From: Calothrix membranacea FACHB-236
GTDB lineage: Bacteria > Cyanobacteriota > Cyanobacteriia > Cyanobacteriales > Nostocaceae
NCBI RefSeq assembly: GCF_014696315.1
Contig: NZ_JACJPX010000001.1
Span: forward strand, 186,001-250,000
Direction of reading: 5' to 3'
Length of the DNA stretch: 64,000 bases
The notes beneath the pieces are model-generated. The model was not told the origin of the DNA and did no database searches. It saw nothing but the letters and a program-made list of their open reading frames with translations. How positions within the stretch are numbered: position 1 is the stretch's first letter; every line of letters begins with the position of its first letter. Position numbers and translations under genes: made by a program. Of this stretch, positions 55,423 through 64,000 are shown piece after piece.

Positions 55423-56193
55423 ATGATACCCATAATTACCGTAGTTGCTGGGCCAGTCGGTTGTGGCAAAACTACTTGGATTGAACAGCAGTTGAGATTA
55501 CAACAGCAAGAAAAAGTACTGTATTTTAGCCCTGGTACAGGTGCTGTTCCCATTGACCAAACGCGCCTAGGTGCTGAATTCCCATTTGTGAAAGTTTTTA
55601 GCGATAGTGAAAGAATTGAGTTTTTGAACCAACTCACAGTAGCGGATGCGGTTTATCTAGAATTGGGATTTTATTTGGAATTAAGCGCAGTAGCCCAAAT
55701 TTTAGATAACTTACAGTACCATGCGATCGCACTTTTACCCCCACACCTGCAGAATTCGGAATGGCACGATTGGGCGAATGAAATTATACCAAGTGTAAAT
55801 ATTCCAAATACTGTGTCACAAGCTAGGCTATGGCGGGCTTCCAGCACTGGTGAAGTTGTTGACGAAAGTAGTTTAGCAGAATTTTGGTATGAATTAACAC
55901 ATTGTGCTTATGGCACAGTTACCCGTGCGAAAGGCATTTTTAATCTTGCTGATGGGCGTTATTTGTATACAGATTATGTTGCTGGTCTTCCCAAAGATGA
56001 TTTTAGGGAATTAAACTTGCCTCGCTATTTAGAAGGAAGGCCACAACGCTTTAGTGGGATAGAAGTTTTTGCAGAAAACTTAGATGAAGTGAATGTAGCA
56101 AAAACATTGCAAGATTGCTGTTTATCAGAAGCCGCTATTTTGCATTATCAAGAACAGACAAAACAATTGTTGGCAGAGGAAATAGAAGCGTGA
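55423..56193 (+). CDS. Small COG0523-like P-loop protein
   Basis: A 256-residue protein with Walker A VVAGPVGCGKTTWIEQQL at the N-terminus, but without the CxCC metal motif or a clear NKxD. The C-terminal part (GTVTRAKGIFNLADGRYLYTDYV) resembles the end of CobW-family proteins. It is thus a reduced relative of the GTPase at 52195. A weak Zur box precedes it, and the stop codon overlaps the next gene's start (GTGA, 56190-56193), coupling it to the phosphoesterase. Function is unknown; a partner in metal delivery is inferred from context. Confidence 0.75.
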   Translation: MIPIITVVAGPVGCGKTTWIEQQLRLQQQEKVLYFSPGTGAVPIDQTRLGAEFPFVKVFSDSERIEFLNQLTVADAVYLELGFYLELSAVAQILDNLQYHAIALLPPHLQNSEWHDWANEIIPSVNIPNTVSQARLWRASSTGEVVDESSLAEFWYELTHCAYGTVTRAKGIFNLADGRYLYTDYVAGLPKDDFRELNLPRYLEGRPQRFSGIEVFAENLDEVNVAKTLQDCCLSEAAILHYQEQTKQLLAEEIEA

Positions 56194-57002
56194 AAATAGC
56201 AGTCATCTCATGTATTCATGGTAATTTTGAAGCTTTAAATGCTGTCTTATTAGATATTGATAAACACAAAGCTGAAAAAATTTTTTGTCTAGGTGATTTA
56301 GTAGGATATGGCCCCTATCCTAATGAAGTTGTAGCTCAAATTCGTTCTTTAGAGATTCCCACTTGTTCTGGTTGTTGGGATGAAGATATTGTTGAAGGTT
56401 TGAATGCTTGTGAGTGCAGTTATCCCTCATTGTTAGCGGAAAAACGGGGACATTTAGCTCATGAGTGGACAAACAAAGAAATTCAGCCAGAAAATCGCGA
56501 ATTTCTCGCCCAACTTCCCTACAGCTTACGTCAAGAAAATTTAGCTTTTGTGCATGGTAGCCCTCACAGTAATCATGAATATTTATTACCTGAATTGGAT
56601 GCTTTTGTTGCCCTAGAAAGGGTAATAGCTGTAGATGCAGATGTGCTATTTTGCGGTCATACTCATGTACCTTATATCCGGAATTTGGATGCAGGTAATT
56701 TAAAAGTTTGCATCAAAACTGAAGATGTAAAAGCCCAAGAAAGGAGTTTTAATACATCTGTAAAACGAATTATTAATGTTGGTTCGGTTGGGGAACCAAG
56801 ACATGGGCGACCCAATGCAACTTATGTAATTTATGACACGGATACTCAACAAGTAATGTTGCGAGAAGTTCCTTACGATTATCAAAAAACTTGCGCGGCG
56901 ATTGTTGAAAAAGGCTTACCTGCTATTTTTGCTTGGCGTTTATCGCAGGGTTTGGAATTTGCGGAACGGGCGGATGATCCGACTCATGTTTGTACGAGGT
57001 GA
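56190..57002 (+). CDS. Metallophosphoesterase with Cys substitutions in the metal site
   Basis: A calcineurin-like phosphoesterase of about 270 residues. Expected motifs align as follows: DxH reads SCIHGN (Asp replaced by Cys), LGDLVGYG keeps GD, GNxD reads GCWDED (Asn replaced by Cys), FVHGSP keeps His and FCGHTHVPY keeps GHTH. Two metal ligands are therefore cysteines. GTG 56190 overlaps the upstream stop (GTGA), and the frame from 56115 is only an overlap artefact. It lies in the Zur island and is followed by a degenerate paralogue. Substrate is unknown. Confidence 0.82.
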   Translation: MKIAVISCIHGNFEALNAVLLDIDKHKAEKIFCLGDLVGYGPYPNEVVAQIRSLEIPTCSGCWDEDIVEGLNACECSYPSLLAEKRGHLAHEWTNKEIQPENREFLAQLPYSLRQENLAFVHGSPHSNHEYLLPELDAFVALERVIAVDADVLFCGHTHVPYIRNLDAGNLKVCIKTEDVKAQERSFNTSVKRIINVGSVGEPRHGRPNATYVIYDTDTQQVMLREVPYDYQKTCAAIVEKGLPAIFAWRLSQGLEFAERADDPTHVCTR

Positions 57003-57003
57003 T

Positions 57004-57066
57004 GGGGAATGGGGAATGGGGAATGGGGAATGGGGAATGGGGAATGGGGAATGGGGAATGGGGAAT
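57004..57066. repeat. (GGGGAAT)9 heptamer array
   Basis: Nine perfect GGGGAAT units between the two phosphoesterase genes, followed by AATCTAA-type units at 57087-57118. Such arrays are typical of Nostocales and prone to copy-number change. Confidence 0.85.
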
Positions 57067-57121
57067 GGGAGAGGGTATCAACAATTGAAAATCTAAAATC
57101 TAAAATCTAAAATCTAAAATT

Positions 57122-57874
57122 ATGATGAAATGGGCTATTTTGAGTGGAATTGAGGGGAATTTGGCGGCTTATGAGGCTGTGATGGCGGATATTAAACGCC
57201 AAAGTCGCTTGATAGAGGCTTTGTATATTCTTGGTGATTTAGTTGGGCCGACACCAGAATCGGAAAAACTGGTGGAACGGGTACGCAAACCTCGGCGCGG
57301 TGAGTTGGAACCTATGGTTTGTAAGGGGTGGTGGGAGGAACAATGTTTGATTTTGCATGGTTTGGCTGCGACAGGAGAACCTACTGAGTTGATGGCTAAG
57401 TATGGCGGAGATACGGCGAAAATGCTTTGGGATAGTGTTTCTCGCCAAACAGTGCAATGGATCAGAAACCTTAATTTTGGTTTTTTTGAACTGGATTGTT
57501 TGCTAATTCACGGGACAACGGTATCTGTGGATGAGGAACTGACACCAGATAGTTCTCCAATTATGATGTGCGATCGCTTGTCACGAATGCAAGCCCATAA
57601 TTTATTCTGCGGTCGCTCTGGTTTAGCTTTTCAATATCAATTACAAGCAGGTTCCATTAATACAGGCGTTACTACCCTGGATAGTAGCGCTGCTTCTCAA
57701 ACGGTTACCATTACCCCAAGTCAAGTGGTGGGCGTAGGTAATGTTGGACGCACCCCAGGAAAAGCAATTTACACTCTCTACAACCCCAGCACAAATGATG
57801 TGGAGTTTAAAACTATTCGTTATGGGGTAAATAAAGGATTTAGCACTAGTGTTCGGTCTACTAAATTGGCATAA
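57122..57874 (+). CDS. Degenerate metallophosphoesterase paralogue
   Basis: A 250-residue relative of the preceding protein (same order of blocks: AILSGIEGNLAAYEAVMADI, YILGDLVGPTPE, LLIHGT, VVGVGNVGRTPGKAIYTLYN). The metal-site residues are mostly gone: DxH reads GIE, GNxD reads GWWEE and GHTH reads GRSG, while GD and one His remain. It is full length with no stop or frameshift, so it is probably maintained as a non-catalytic or altered protein, perhaps a regulatory partner of its neighbour. Start ATG 57122 (or the second ATG at 57125). Function unknown. Confidence 0.75.
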   Translation: MMKWAILSGIEGNLAAYEAVMADIKRQSRLIEALYILGDLVGPTPESEKLVERVRKPRRGELEPMVCKGWWEEQCLILHGLAATGEPTELMAKYGGDTAKMLWDSVSRQTVQWIRNLNFGFFELDCLLIHGTTVSVDEELTPDSSPIMMCDRLSRMQAHNLFCGRSGLAFQYQLQAGSINTGVTTLDSSAASQTVTITPSQVVGVGNVGRTPGKAIYTLYNPSTNDVEFKTIRYGVNKGFSTSVRSTKLA

Positions 57875-57969
57875 TTTACTATTAATCAAACTTGTGAAAC
57901 GCCAAAATCATCCCAATTGAATTTTAAACGGAGTGCGATCGCCCCGTGGTTGATTACGTTATTTGCTCG

Positions 57970-58367
57970 TCACGCTTCTAACCAAGATTGCAGATCTGCC
58001 AAACTCGTAAAATCTAACAGTGCTTCCCCAAGATTTTCTAATTGTTCTAGGGGAAGAGTTGCAACACGCGATCGCACATCTTCAGGTAATTCTCCTACCC
58101 GCCGAGTTAATAGGCGGAAAATCAGCGCTCTTTCTCTTTGTTCTGCTTCCTCTCGTCCTTTTGAAATTGTACCTCGCAAAAATATACAACTCCTGGACTT
58201 TGATTTTCTGGTGGTAAAAATACCCCATCAATTTCAAACTTCGGTTCTTTGACAGCTACAGAGTCAAATTTGTAATCATCTGCATTTGCTGGGGTATTTG
58301 TCAATAATTCAAAGAGTAAATTCGAAGATTGCTGAAATAGTTTGTAAAATATCGAATCGCGCCGCAT
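57970..58367 (-). pseudogene. Broken Rpn-family (DUF2887/DUF4351-type) nuclease gene
   Basis: The N-terminal part reads MRRDSIFYKLFQQSSNLLFE, then EPKFEIDGVFLPP and YFCEVQFQKDERKQ (58367 down to about 58160), the start of Rpn-type PD-(D/E)XK proteins. The reading frame then shifts into the usual C-terminal part RERALIFRLLTRRVGELPED, LENLGEALLDFTSLADLQ (to 57970). About 130 internal residues are missing compared with intact family members (about 270 residues). It is a remnant left by an internal deletion plus frameshift, inserted between two co-oriented Zur-island genes. Confidence 0.8.
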
Positions 58368-58470
58368 TCCAGAGTTTTGCTGATTTTTTCTCTATATATA
58401 TGGCAATCTTATGTGATTTCTAGGCTCAAAGGATTGCGATTTTTGTGGGAAAGTATTTGGAGGTGATGCG

Positions 58471-58497
58471 ATGAAAACGATTATCATTATATTTTAG
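58471..58497 (+). promoter_or_regulatory. Short leader ORF overlapping the hemB Zur box
   Basis: GGAGGTGATGCG (58459-58470) is an excellent ribosome site placed before ATG 58471. It opens an 8-codon frame (MKTIIIIF, stop at 58495-58497) that ends 21 bp before hemB. The frame coincides with the Zur box, so it may be a chance ATG within the operator or a true leader peptide. Confidence 0.35.
58472..58486. promoter_or_regulatory. Candidate Zur box upstream of hemB
   Basis: TGAAAAC-G-ATTATCA: the right half is perfect and the left half shares TGA and the A at consensus position 5. It lies 32 bp before the hemB ATG, a position similar to that of the box before the COG0523 gene. Confidence 0.6.
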
Positions 58498-58503
58498 TGG
58501 TAA

Positions 58504-59520
<1,017 letters not shown>

Positions 59521-59541
59521 TAGCAGCTTTTAGAGAGGATT

Positions 59542-60627
59542 GTGGGCGTGTCTAGTTTAAAAGCAAAAATACAAGGAGACTTTGAGCAGCACTGGCGAGG
59601 GATGCTCTCAGATTATGTCACAGCGATCGCTTGGTCACCTAATGGTCAGATTCTCGCTGCTAGTTCGGCGCAGGGAGAGGTGACTATATGGCGTGTTGGG
59701 GAAACCTTTGATGAAATATCTCTACAACCGGGTAATGGTGAATCTGTAGACTGTTTAGCTTTTTCCTGGGATGGTCAATTTCTCGCTGCATCTGGGCAAA
59801 ATGGAGAGGTAAAAATTTGGCGTTTACAGTCACAACAGCCAGAAATTTTCAGGATTTTGCAAAATTACCATGTTTGGATTGATCGGATGGCGTGGAGTCC
59901 TACGAACAACCAATTAGCATTTAGCTTAGGTCGAATAGTGCAAGTATGGAATGCAGAAATCGGTGAAGTTGAGGCGACGCTAAATTTTGAGACTTCTTCT
60001 GTTCTCGATATTAATTGGCATCCTAATGGCGAAAGTTTAGCAGTTGCAGGTTATCAAGAAGTAAAAATCTGGATGGCGGAAAATTGGGATGATGAACCCT
60101 CTTTGTTACCTGTTGATTCCGCAAGTTTGATGATCTCTTGGTCACCCGATGGTAGATATATCGCTTCTGCAAATATGGATCGTTCGATTACTGTTTTGGA
60201 ATGGGAGAATCCTGACCCTTGGATGATGCGGGGCTTTCCAGGTAAAATTCGCTATTTAACATGGTCGGATACAGTGACAAAATTTGGTGCGCCTTTGTTG
60301 GCTGCTGCTAGTGCAGAAGGGGTAGTAGTGTGGGAAAAACAAAATGATGATTGGGAAGCGCAAGTTCTGCCCACACATCAAGATACAGTGCGATCGCTGC
60401 AATTTCAACCCAAAACTCACCTTTTAGCTTCTGCATCAGAAGATAGTTGTGTATGTCTCTCTAATAGAGGAAAGCGGCTAACTCAAGTTCTTGATGGTGC
60501 AGCTAAAGGATTCTCTTGTCTATCTTGGCATCCACAAGGACATTTATTAGCAGCTGGCGGTAACAATGGTGAATTAATTATTTGGTCAAAGGGTCAGCGT
60601 GGCCAGGGATTTGGCAAAAAGAAGTAA
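59542..60627 (+). CDS. WD40-repeat protein
   Basis: A 361-residue beta-propeller made of about seven WD40 repeats (for example VTAIAWSPNGQILAASSAQG and EVKIWRLQ; SLMISWSPDGRYIASANMDR; SCLSWHPQGHLLAAGGNNG). No other domain is present, so it is a scaffold. It starts 21 bp after hemB (GTG 59542, with AGAGG just upstream; a second GTG two codons later is possible) and is almost certainly cotranscribed with it. Its partner is unknown; a role in zinc homeostasis or tetrapyrrole synthesis is inferred from position only. Confidence 0.88.
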   Translation: MGVSSLKAKIQGDFEQHWRGMLSDYVTAIAWSPNGQILAASSAQGEVTIWRVGETFDEISLQPGNGESVDCLAFSWDGQFLAASGQNGEVKIWRLQSQQPEIFRILQNYHVWIDRMAWSPTNNQLAFSLGRIVQVWNAEIGEVEATLNFETSSVLDINWHPNGESLAVAGYQEVKIWMAENWDDEPSLLPVDSASLMISWSPDGRYIASANMDRSITVLEWENPDPWMMRGFPGKIRYLTWSDTVTKFGAPLLAAASAEGVVVWEKQNDDWEAQVLPTHQDTVRSLQFQPKTHLLASASEDSCVCLSNRGKRLTQVLDGAAKGFSCLSWHPQGHLLAAGGNNGELIIWSKGQRGQGFGKKK

Positions 60628-60759
60628 GAGTCAAGAGTCATTTATCTCTCTTGTCCTCCCAGTCCCCAGTCCCTAATCCCCAGTCCCCGAAATTGTTTAT
60701 ACTGTCCATTAAAACAGCCTAAAAACCTGAAATTTTGACTCATCAGGAATTTCAAAGCT

Positions 60760-61512
60760 ATGGCAGTGAATACAAAAACATCAGAAGCAGCTAAAACAAA
60801 TTTGCGTCAGGCGCTTGCGGCTTCTGGGGGAAATACGAAGGATAAAGAAGTAATAGCAGCGATTGAAAATCTTCAATCGTTGAATCCAATAACAGCACCA
60901 GCTCGTAGTGATACCCTACTGGATAGTAATTGGTTGTTGATTAGTGCGCCCAATTTTCCGGGGGGAGAACAGCTTGCAGATGGAAGCTTTTCTTACACCC
61001 TTGGTCGTCTTGCTTTTAATATGTTTCAACCCACTGGATTAAAAGTTACTCTCCAGAGAGTTTCACAGCCTGTATTTTTGTTGGGTAATGGAGAACAGTA
61101 TAGCCACGATATTGTTGTGGAGTTTACAACAATTGATGAGTCTGTCCCTAAATTAAATGGGATTGTTCGCAATCTGGGAGTTTGCCAGGTTGTTAGCGAT
61201 ACAACACTGCAAGTAGAATTTACTGGAGGAATATTACAGCCACAAGATAACCAGAACCTAGAAGAATGGAAAGCTGTATTTGGTAATCAACAACCTTCTG
61301 CGAGAAGAGGTTTTAAAGAAATTTTGATGTCTGGTTTTTTGAACCTAATGTTTGGTTTAGTTCCTCCCCAAGGAATGAATCCTGATACCGGAGAAATTTC
61401 TTTTACTATGCGTCGTTCCCCGAAAGGGCGGTTAGAAATTCTCTATGTTGATGAGGAACTGAGAATTACTCGAGGGGAACGTGAAACTGTTTTAGTCAGT
61501 GAAAGACAGTGA
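60760..61512 (+). CDS. PAP/fibrillin (plastid lipid-associated) family protein
   Basis: A 250-residue protein of the PAP/fibrillin family, which associates with plastoglobules or thylakoid lipids in plants and cyanobacteria. LLDSNWLLISAPNFPGGEQL, YTLGRLAFNMFQP, VVEFTTID and MNPDTGEISFTMRRSPKGRL, EILYVDEELRITRGERETVL form the lipocalin-like barrel blocks. There is no signal peptide. Start ATG 60760, with AATTTCAAAGCT before it. It probably protects thylakoids under light stress, by analogy. Confidence 0.9.
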   Translation: MAVNTKTSEAAKTNLRQALAASGGNTKDKEVIAAIENLQSLNPITAPARSDTLLDSNWLLISAPNFPGGEQLADGSFSYTLGRLAFNMFQPTGLKVTLQRVSQPVFLLGNGEQYSHDIVVEFTTIDESVPKLNGIVRNLGVCQVVSDTTLQVEFTGGILQPQDNQNLEEWKAVFGNQQPSARRGFKEILMSGFLNLMFGLVPPQGMNPDTGEISFTMRRSPKGRLEILYVDEELRITRGERETVLVSERQ

Positions 61513-61565
61513 ACAATTTCAGAGAATTTCAAATATTGTGATGGTAGATATCCTCATACTATACT

Positions 61566-61668
61566 TATACCAAATCAAATTATGTTTGCTACACATCAAT
61601 ATATTCTAGAGGGCATGGCACTGCCATGCCCCTACCATCTGTCGCATTCTTTTTTCAAATTAGTATTA
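61566..61668. repeat. MITE copy C (inverted orientation)
   Basis: TATACCAAATCAAAT ... TTTCAAATTAGTATTA ends enclose CTACACATCAATATATTCTA, the GGCATGGCACTGCCATGCC hairpin and ATCTGTCGCATTC, the reverse of copies A and B. It lies between the convergent PAP and dehydrogenase genes. Confidence 0.7.
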
Positions 61669-61714
61669 TGAATAAATGTTGATAACAGCAAAATTAATCC
61701 TGGAAGCTTTTTGG

Positions 61715-63193
61715 TCAAAATTGACGTGACCAATCCTTGGGCCAGCGTTCAACTACGACTTTTGTTTGGGTGAAAAATTCTACTGCGTGATTGCTTTGAC
61801 CATGTAAATCGCCAAAAAAGCTTTCTTTCCAACCGCTAAAGGGAAAGAATGCCATTGGTGCAGCCACACCAATATTAATGCCAATATTACCAACCTCAGC
61901 TTCGTAGCGAAACTTACGGGCGGCTGCACCACTGCTGGTAAATAAACAAGCCATATTCCCATATTGACCGCTATTGACGAAGGCGATCGCATCTTCAATA
62001 GTATTGACATGAATTAAGCTCAATACTGGGCCAAAAATCTCGGTACGGGCGATTTCTCCTGCAGGGTTGACGTTTTGCAGAATTGTCGGGCGAATAAAGT
62101 TACCTTGTTCGTAACCAGAAATCTGCGGTTTTCGTCCGTCAACTAAGAGATTTGCACCTTCTTCTACTCCCTGTTGAATTAATTGTTCTATGCGGGTTTG
62201 ACTGCGAAGATCAATTACAGGCCCCATTTCTACACCTTGGTCTAAACCGTTACCGACTACACGCTTTTTGGCAGTTTCGGCCATAGCTTCTGTAAACGAG
62301 TCACGCGCATCTGCAACGGTAACAGCGATAGAAGCCGCTAAACAACGTTGTCCCGCACAGCCAAAAGCGCTATCAGCAGCGATGCGTGTAGTCATTTCGA
62401 TATCTGCGTCTGGTAAAACAATCAAGGGATTTTTCGCCCCACCTTGACATTGCACCCGTTTACCATTGGCTGCGGCGCGACTATATATATATTTAGCTAC
62501 AGGTGTGGAACCAACAAAACTAATTGCCCGAATTTGGGGATGATCTAAAATGGCATCGACCGTTTCCTTTGCACCATTGACGAGATTGAGTACACCTTTG
62601 GGTAAACCAGTTTTTTCCACCAGTCCAAAGATTTTTTGCATTGTCAGCGGTACTTTTTCCGAAGGCTTAACAATGTAAGTATTGCCAGTTGCGATCGCAT
62701 AGGGTAAAAACCAAAATGGAATCATCCCCGGAAAATTGAACGGACAAATCACCGCCGCCACTCCCAAGGGTTGACGAATCATCATCTCATCAATCCCTCT
62801 GGCAATATCTTCTAAATTTGTTCCCTGCATCATCATTGGTATACCACAGGCAACTTCGACATTTTCTATTGCCCGTCGCATCTCCCCTTGGGACTCCGCC
62901 AAAGTCTTACCGCATTCTAAGGTAACTGTGCGCGCCAAATCCTCAAAATTTTCTTCCAGCAGATTTTTGAGTTTGAATAGATACTGCACTCTTTCTGCCG
63001 CTGGTGTGCGCCGCCATGTGACAAAAGCTGCTGCGGCGGCTGCAACTGCTTGATTGACTTCAGATGCAGGTGATACAGGTACTTGAGCTAATATTTCTGC
63101 TGTCGCTGGGTTGATGACATCTAAATAATCTGTAGTATTAGATGCACACCATTGTCCGTTGATGTAGTTAGGTAAGGTGGGGGTTGTAGTCAC
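61715..63193 (-). CDS. CoA-acylating methylmalonate-semialdehyde dehydrogenase-type enzyme
   Basis: An ALDH-superfamily enzyme of 492 residues closest in pattern to MmsA/IolA, which convert methylmalonate or malonate semialdehyde to acyl-Co[72 protein letters not shown] and the catalytic [15 protein letters not shown] (Cys in GQRCLA) are typical, as is the end block [19 protein letters not shown]. The frame is open to a TTG at 63214; GGAG 9 nt before GTG 63193 favours the latter ([11 protein letters not shown]). No valine or inositol degradation genes are adjacent. Confidence 0.9.
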   Translation of the reverse strand: MTTTPTLPNYINGQWCASNTTDYLDVINPATAEILAQVPVSPASEVNQAVAAAAAAFVTWRRTPAAERVQYLFKLKNLLEENFEDLARTVTLECGKTLAESQGEMRRAIENVEVACGIPMMMQGTNLEDIARGIDEMMIRQPLGVAAVICPFNFPGMIPFWFLPYAIATGNTYIVKPSEKVPLTMQKIFGLVEKTGLPKGVLNLVNGAKETVDAILDHPQIRAISFVGSTPVAKYIYSRAAANGKRVQCQGGAKNPLIVLPDADIEMTTRIAADSAFGCAGQRCLAASIAVTVADARDSFTEAMAETAKKRVVGNGLDQGVEMGPVIDLRSQTRIEQLIQQGVEEGANLLVDGRKPQISGYEQGNFIRPTILQNVNPAGEIARTEIFGPVLSLIHVNTIEDAIAFVNSGQYGNMACLFTSSGAAARKFRYEAEVGNIGINIGVAAPMAFFPFSGWKESFFGDLHGQSNHAVEFFTQTKVVVERWPKDWSRQF

Positions 63194-63204
63194 GTCGCTG
63201 CGCT

Positions 63205-63240
63205 CCGAATTCAAAATTCAAAATTCAAAATTCAAAATTA
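63205..63240. repeat. (TTCAAAA)n STRR
   Basis: TTCAAAA heptamers in tandem just upstream of the dehydrogenase start. The remaining gap to crcB shows only TTGACTCTTGACACTTGACTC-type short repeats. Confidence 0.65.
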
Positions 63241-63442
63241 AAGAACTCCTCAGGATTGGGGAACTCGAGGCCCCCTCTGGGAATAAGGGGTAATGGGGAT
63301 TAGGGATAAATTACTTCTGACTTTTGACCCTTGACTCTTGACACTTGACTCTTAAATCAGAAGATAGGTGTACCAGTTGCGTAAGTCCTGCATTATTTGA
63401 TTTGGTATAAGTTAATAATTTCATAAATCATTGATGAATATA

Positions 63443-63841
63443 CTATGGCAATAATCTTGCAAAAATTACACCTAACTGAATACAGATAATTCCTAATATG
63501 GCACTACCTGCCCAATAACCAGTTGCAATTAATAAATTACCACTACGGATTAAGCCGATAGTATCTAAACCATAAGTAGAAAAAGTTGTATATGCTCCTA
63601 AAAATCCAGTTGCTACCATTAACTTGATTTCTGGAGAAATAATTTCCACTTTTTCTAGAGTTAAGGTGGCGAAAAATCCCATCGCTAAACATCCGCTAAG
63701 ATTAATAAAAAAAGTCCCATAGGGAAAACTAATGCCAAAGCGATTAGCAAACCACAATGTTAGATAATATCGGCTTAAAGCACCTGCGATCGCACCTAAA
63801 CTAATGGCTATAGGATTACGTAAATTAGGGTCTTGGAGCAT
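63443..63841 (-). CDS. crcB: Fluoride ion channel CrcB/FluC
   Basis: A 132-residue four-helix dual-topology fluoride exporter. [36 protein letters not shown] and [19 protein letters not shown] (the central Phe box and Na+ site TTFSTY) are the family's conserved blocks. The length is normal. Start ATG 63841. In many bacteria two crcB genes stand in tandem; only one lies in the window, and the sequence continues beyond it. No fluoride riboswitch is seen in the 159 bp upstream. Confidence 0.95.
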   Translation of the reverse strand: MLQDPNLRNPIAISLGAIAGALSRYYLTLWFANRFGISFPYGTFFINLSGCLAMGFFATLTLEKVEIISPEIKLMVATGFLGAYTTFSTYGLDTIGLIRSGNLLIATGYWAGSAILGIICIQLGVIFARLLP

Positions 63842-64000
63842 CTTACAAAACTAAGATGTTAAATTAGTAAATATAATTATTTATACATCAAAAGAAAGAA
63901 TTAATTTCATACTTTTAGTAGAAGTAGTGAGTTAGGTAATTTTTTAAGGTATAGCAAAAGCAGCAAAAATACTGCAATTAGAATTATTCATGAATTAAGC

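Noticed and set aside
26306-57066. CRISPR arrays at the tandem repeats
   Set aside because: The repeats are 7-9 bp units without spacers, typical STRR sequences. No repeat-spacer pattern or cas gene is present.
63842-64000. Fluoride riboswitch upstream of crcB
   Set aside because: The 159 bp before crcB are AT-rich with no pseudoknot core motif.

Overview
The window is chromosomal DNA of a filamentous, probably heterocyst-forming cyanobacterium (Nostocales; Nostoc, Anabaena, Calothrix or a relative). The evidence is the density of the HIP1 octamer GCGATCGC, the low GC content with AT-rich intergenic regions, heptanucleotide tandem repeats such as (GGGGAAT)n and (TTTTAGA)n, several palindromic dispersed repeats, and cyanobacterial genes (glucose permease GlcP, Tab2-like factor, PAP/fibrillin protein, multi-GAF histidine kinase, CHASE2-linked protein kinase). 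No phage, conjugative element or CRISPR array was seen.

Layout. 1-2.7 kb: GAF protein fragment, pyrD, a small membrane protein. 3.1-5.9 kb: the most unusual region, an array of six tRNA-shaped small RNA genes around a Ro60/Rsr (TROVE) gene. Each RNA has an acceptor stem and a T arm, usually also a D arm, but the anticodon region is interrupted by one shared module of about 37 nt. The module is a GCCY-NNNN-RGGC hairpin followed by CGA and GAGGGTTATCG, and it resembles the Ro-binding strand of animal Y RNAs. 6.3-14 kb: response regulator, hybrid kinase with an ethylene-receptor-type sensor, sugar permease, CHASE2 kinase. 14.8-28.8 kb: housekeeping and small functions (NYN protein, leuA, GNAT, recQ, a toxin-antitoxin pair, pheS, surE, MBL hydrolase, ribF, MoxR ATPase, MIF homologue, cobM, lgt) plus a candidate small RNA. 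29-51 kb: Tab2-like protein, TldE/PmbA, an orphan permease, a lipoprotein, ABC exporter, VanX-type dipeptidase, metallophosphoesterase, five-GAF kinase, KimA-like transporter, GT14 glycosyltransferase and several unknown membrane proteins.

52-60.6 kb is a likely zinc-starvation (Zur/FurB) island. Four candidate Zur boxes precede a His-rich COG0523 GTPase, an FAD oxidoreductase, a small COG0523-like P-loop protein and a Mg-type (zinc-independent) HemB. A second FolE, two tandem metallophosphoesterases with substituted metal sites and a WD40 protein lie among them. The window ends with a PAP/fibrillin protein, a methylmalonate-semialdehyde-type dehydrogenase and the fluoride channel CrcB.

How the parts work together. 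The RNA array and rsr probably form one ribonucleoprotein system: Rsr is the protein and the tRNA-like RNAs are its Y-RNA partners. A hairpin resembling the module lies in the rsr leader and could allow autoregulation. In one RNA (Y5), removing 52 nt leaves a canonical tRNA-Gly(UCC). The array therefore either evolved from tRNA genes or consists of tRNA genes interrupted by a Ro module. Coordinates were counted by hand from the sequence. Family assignments are from recognition of motifs, not from database searches.
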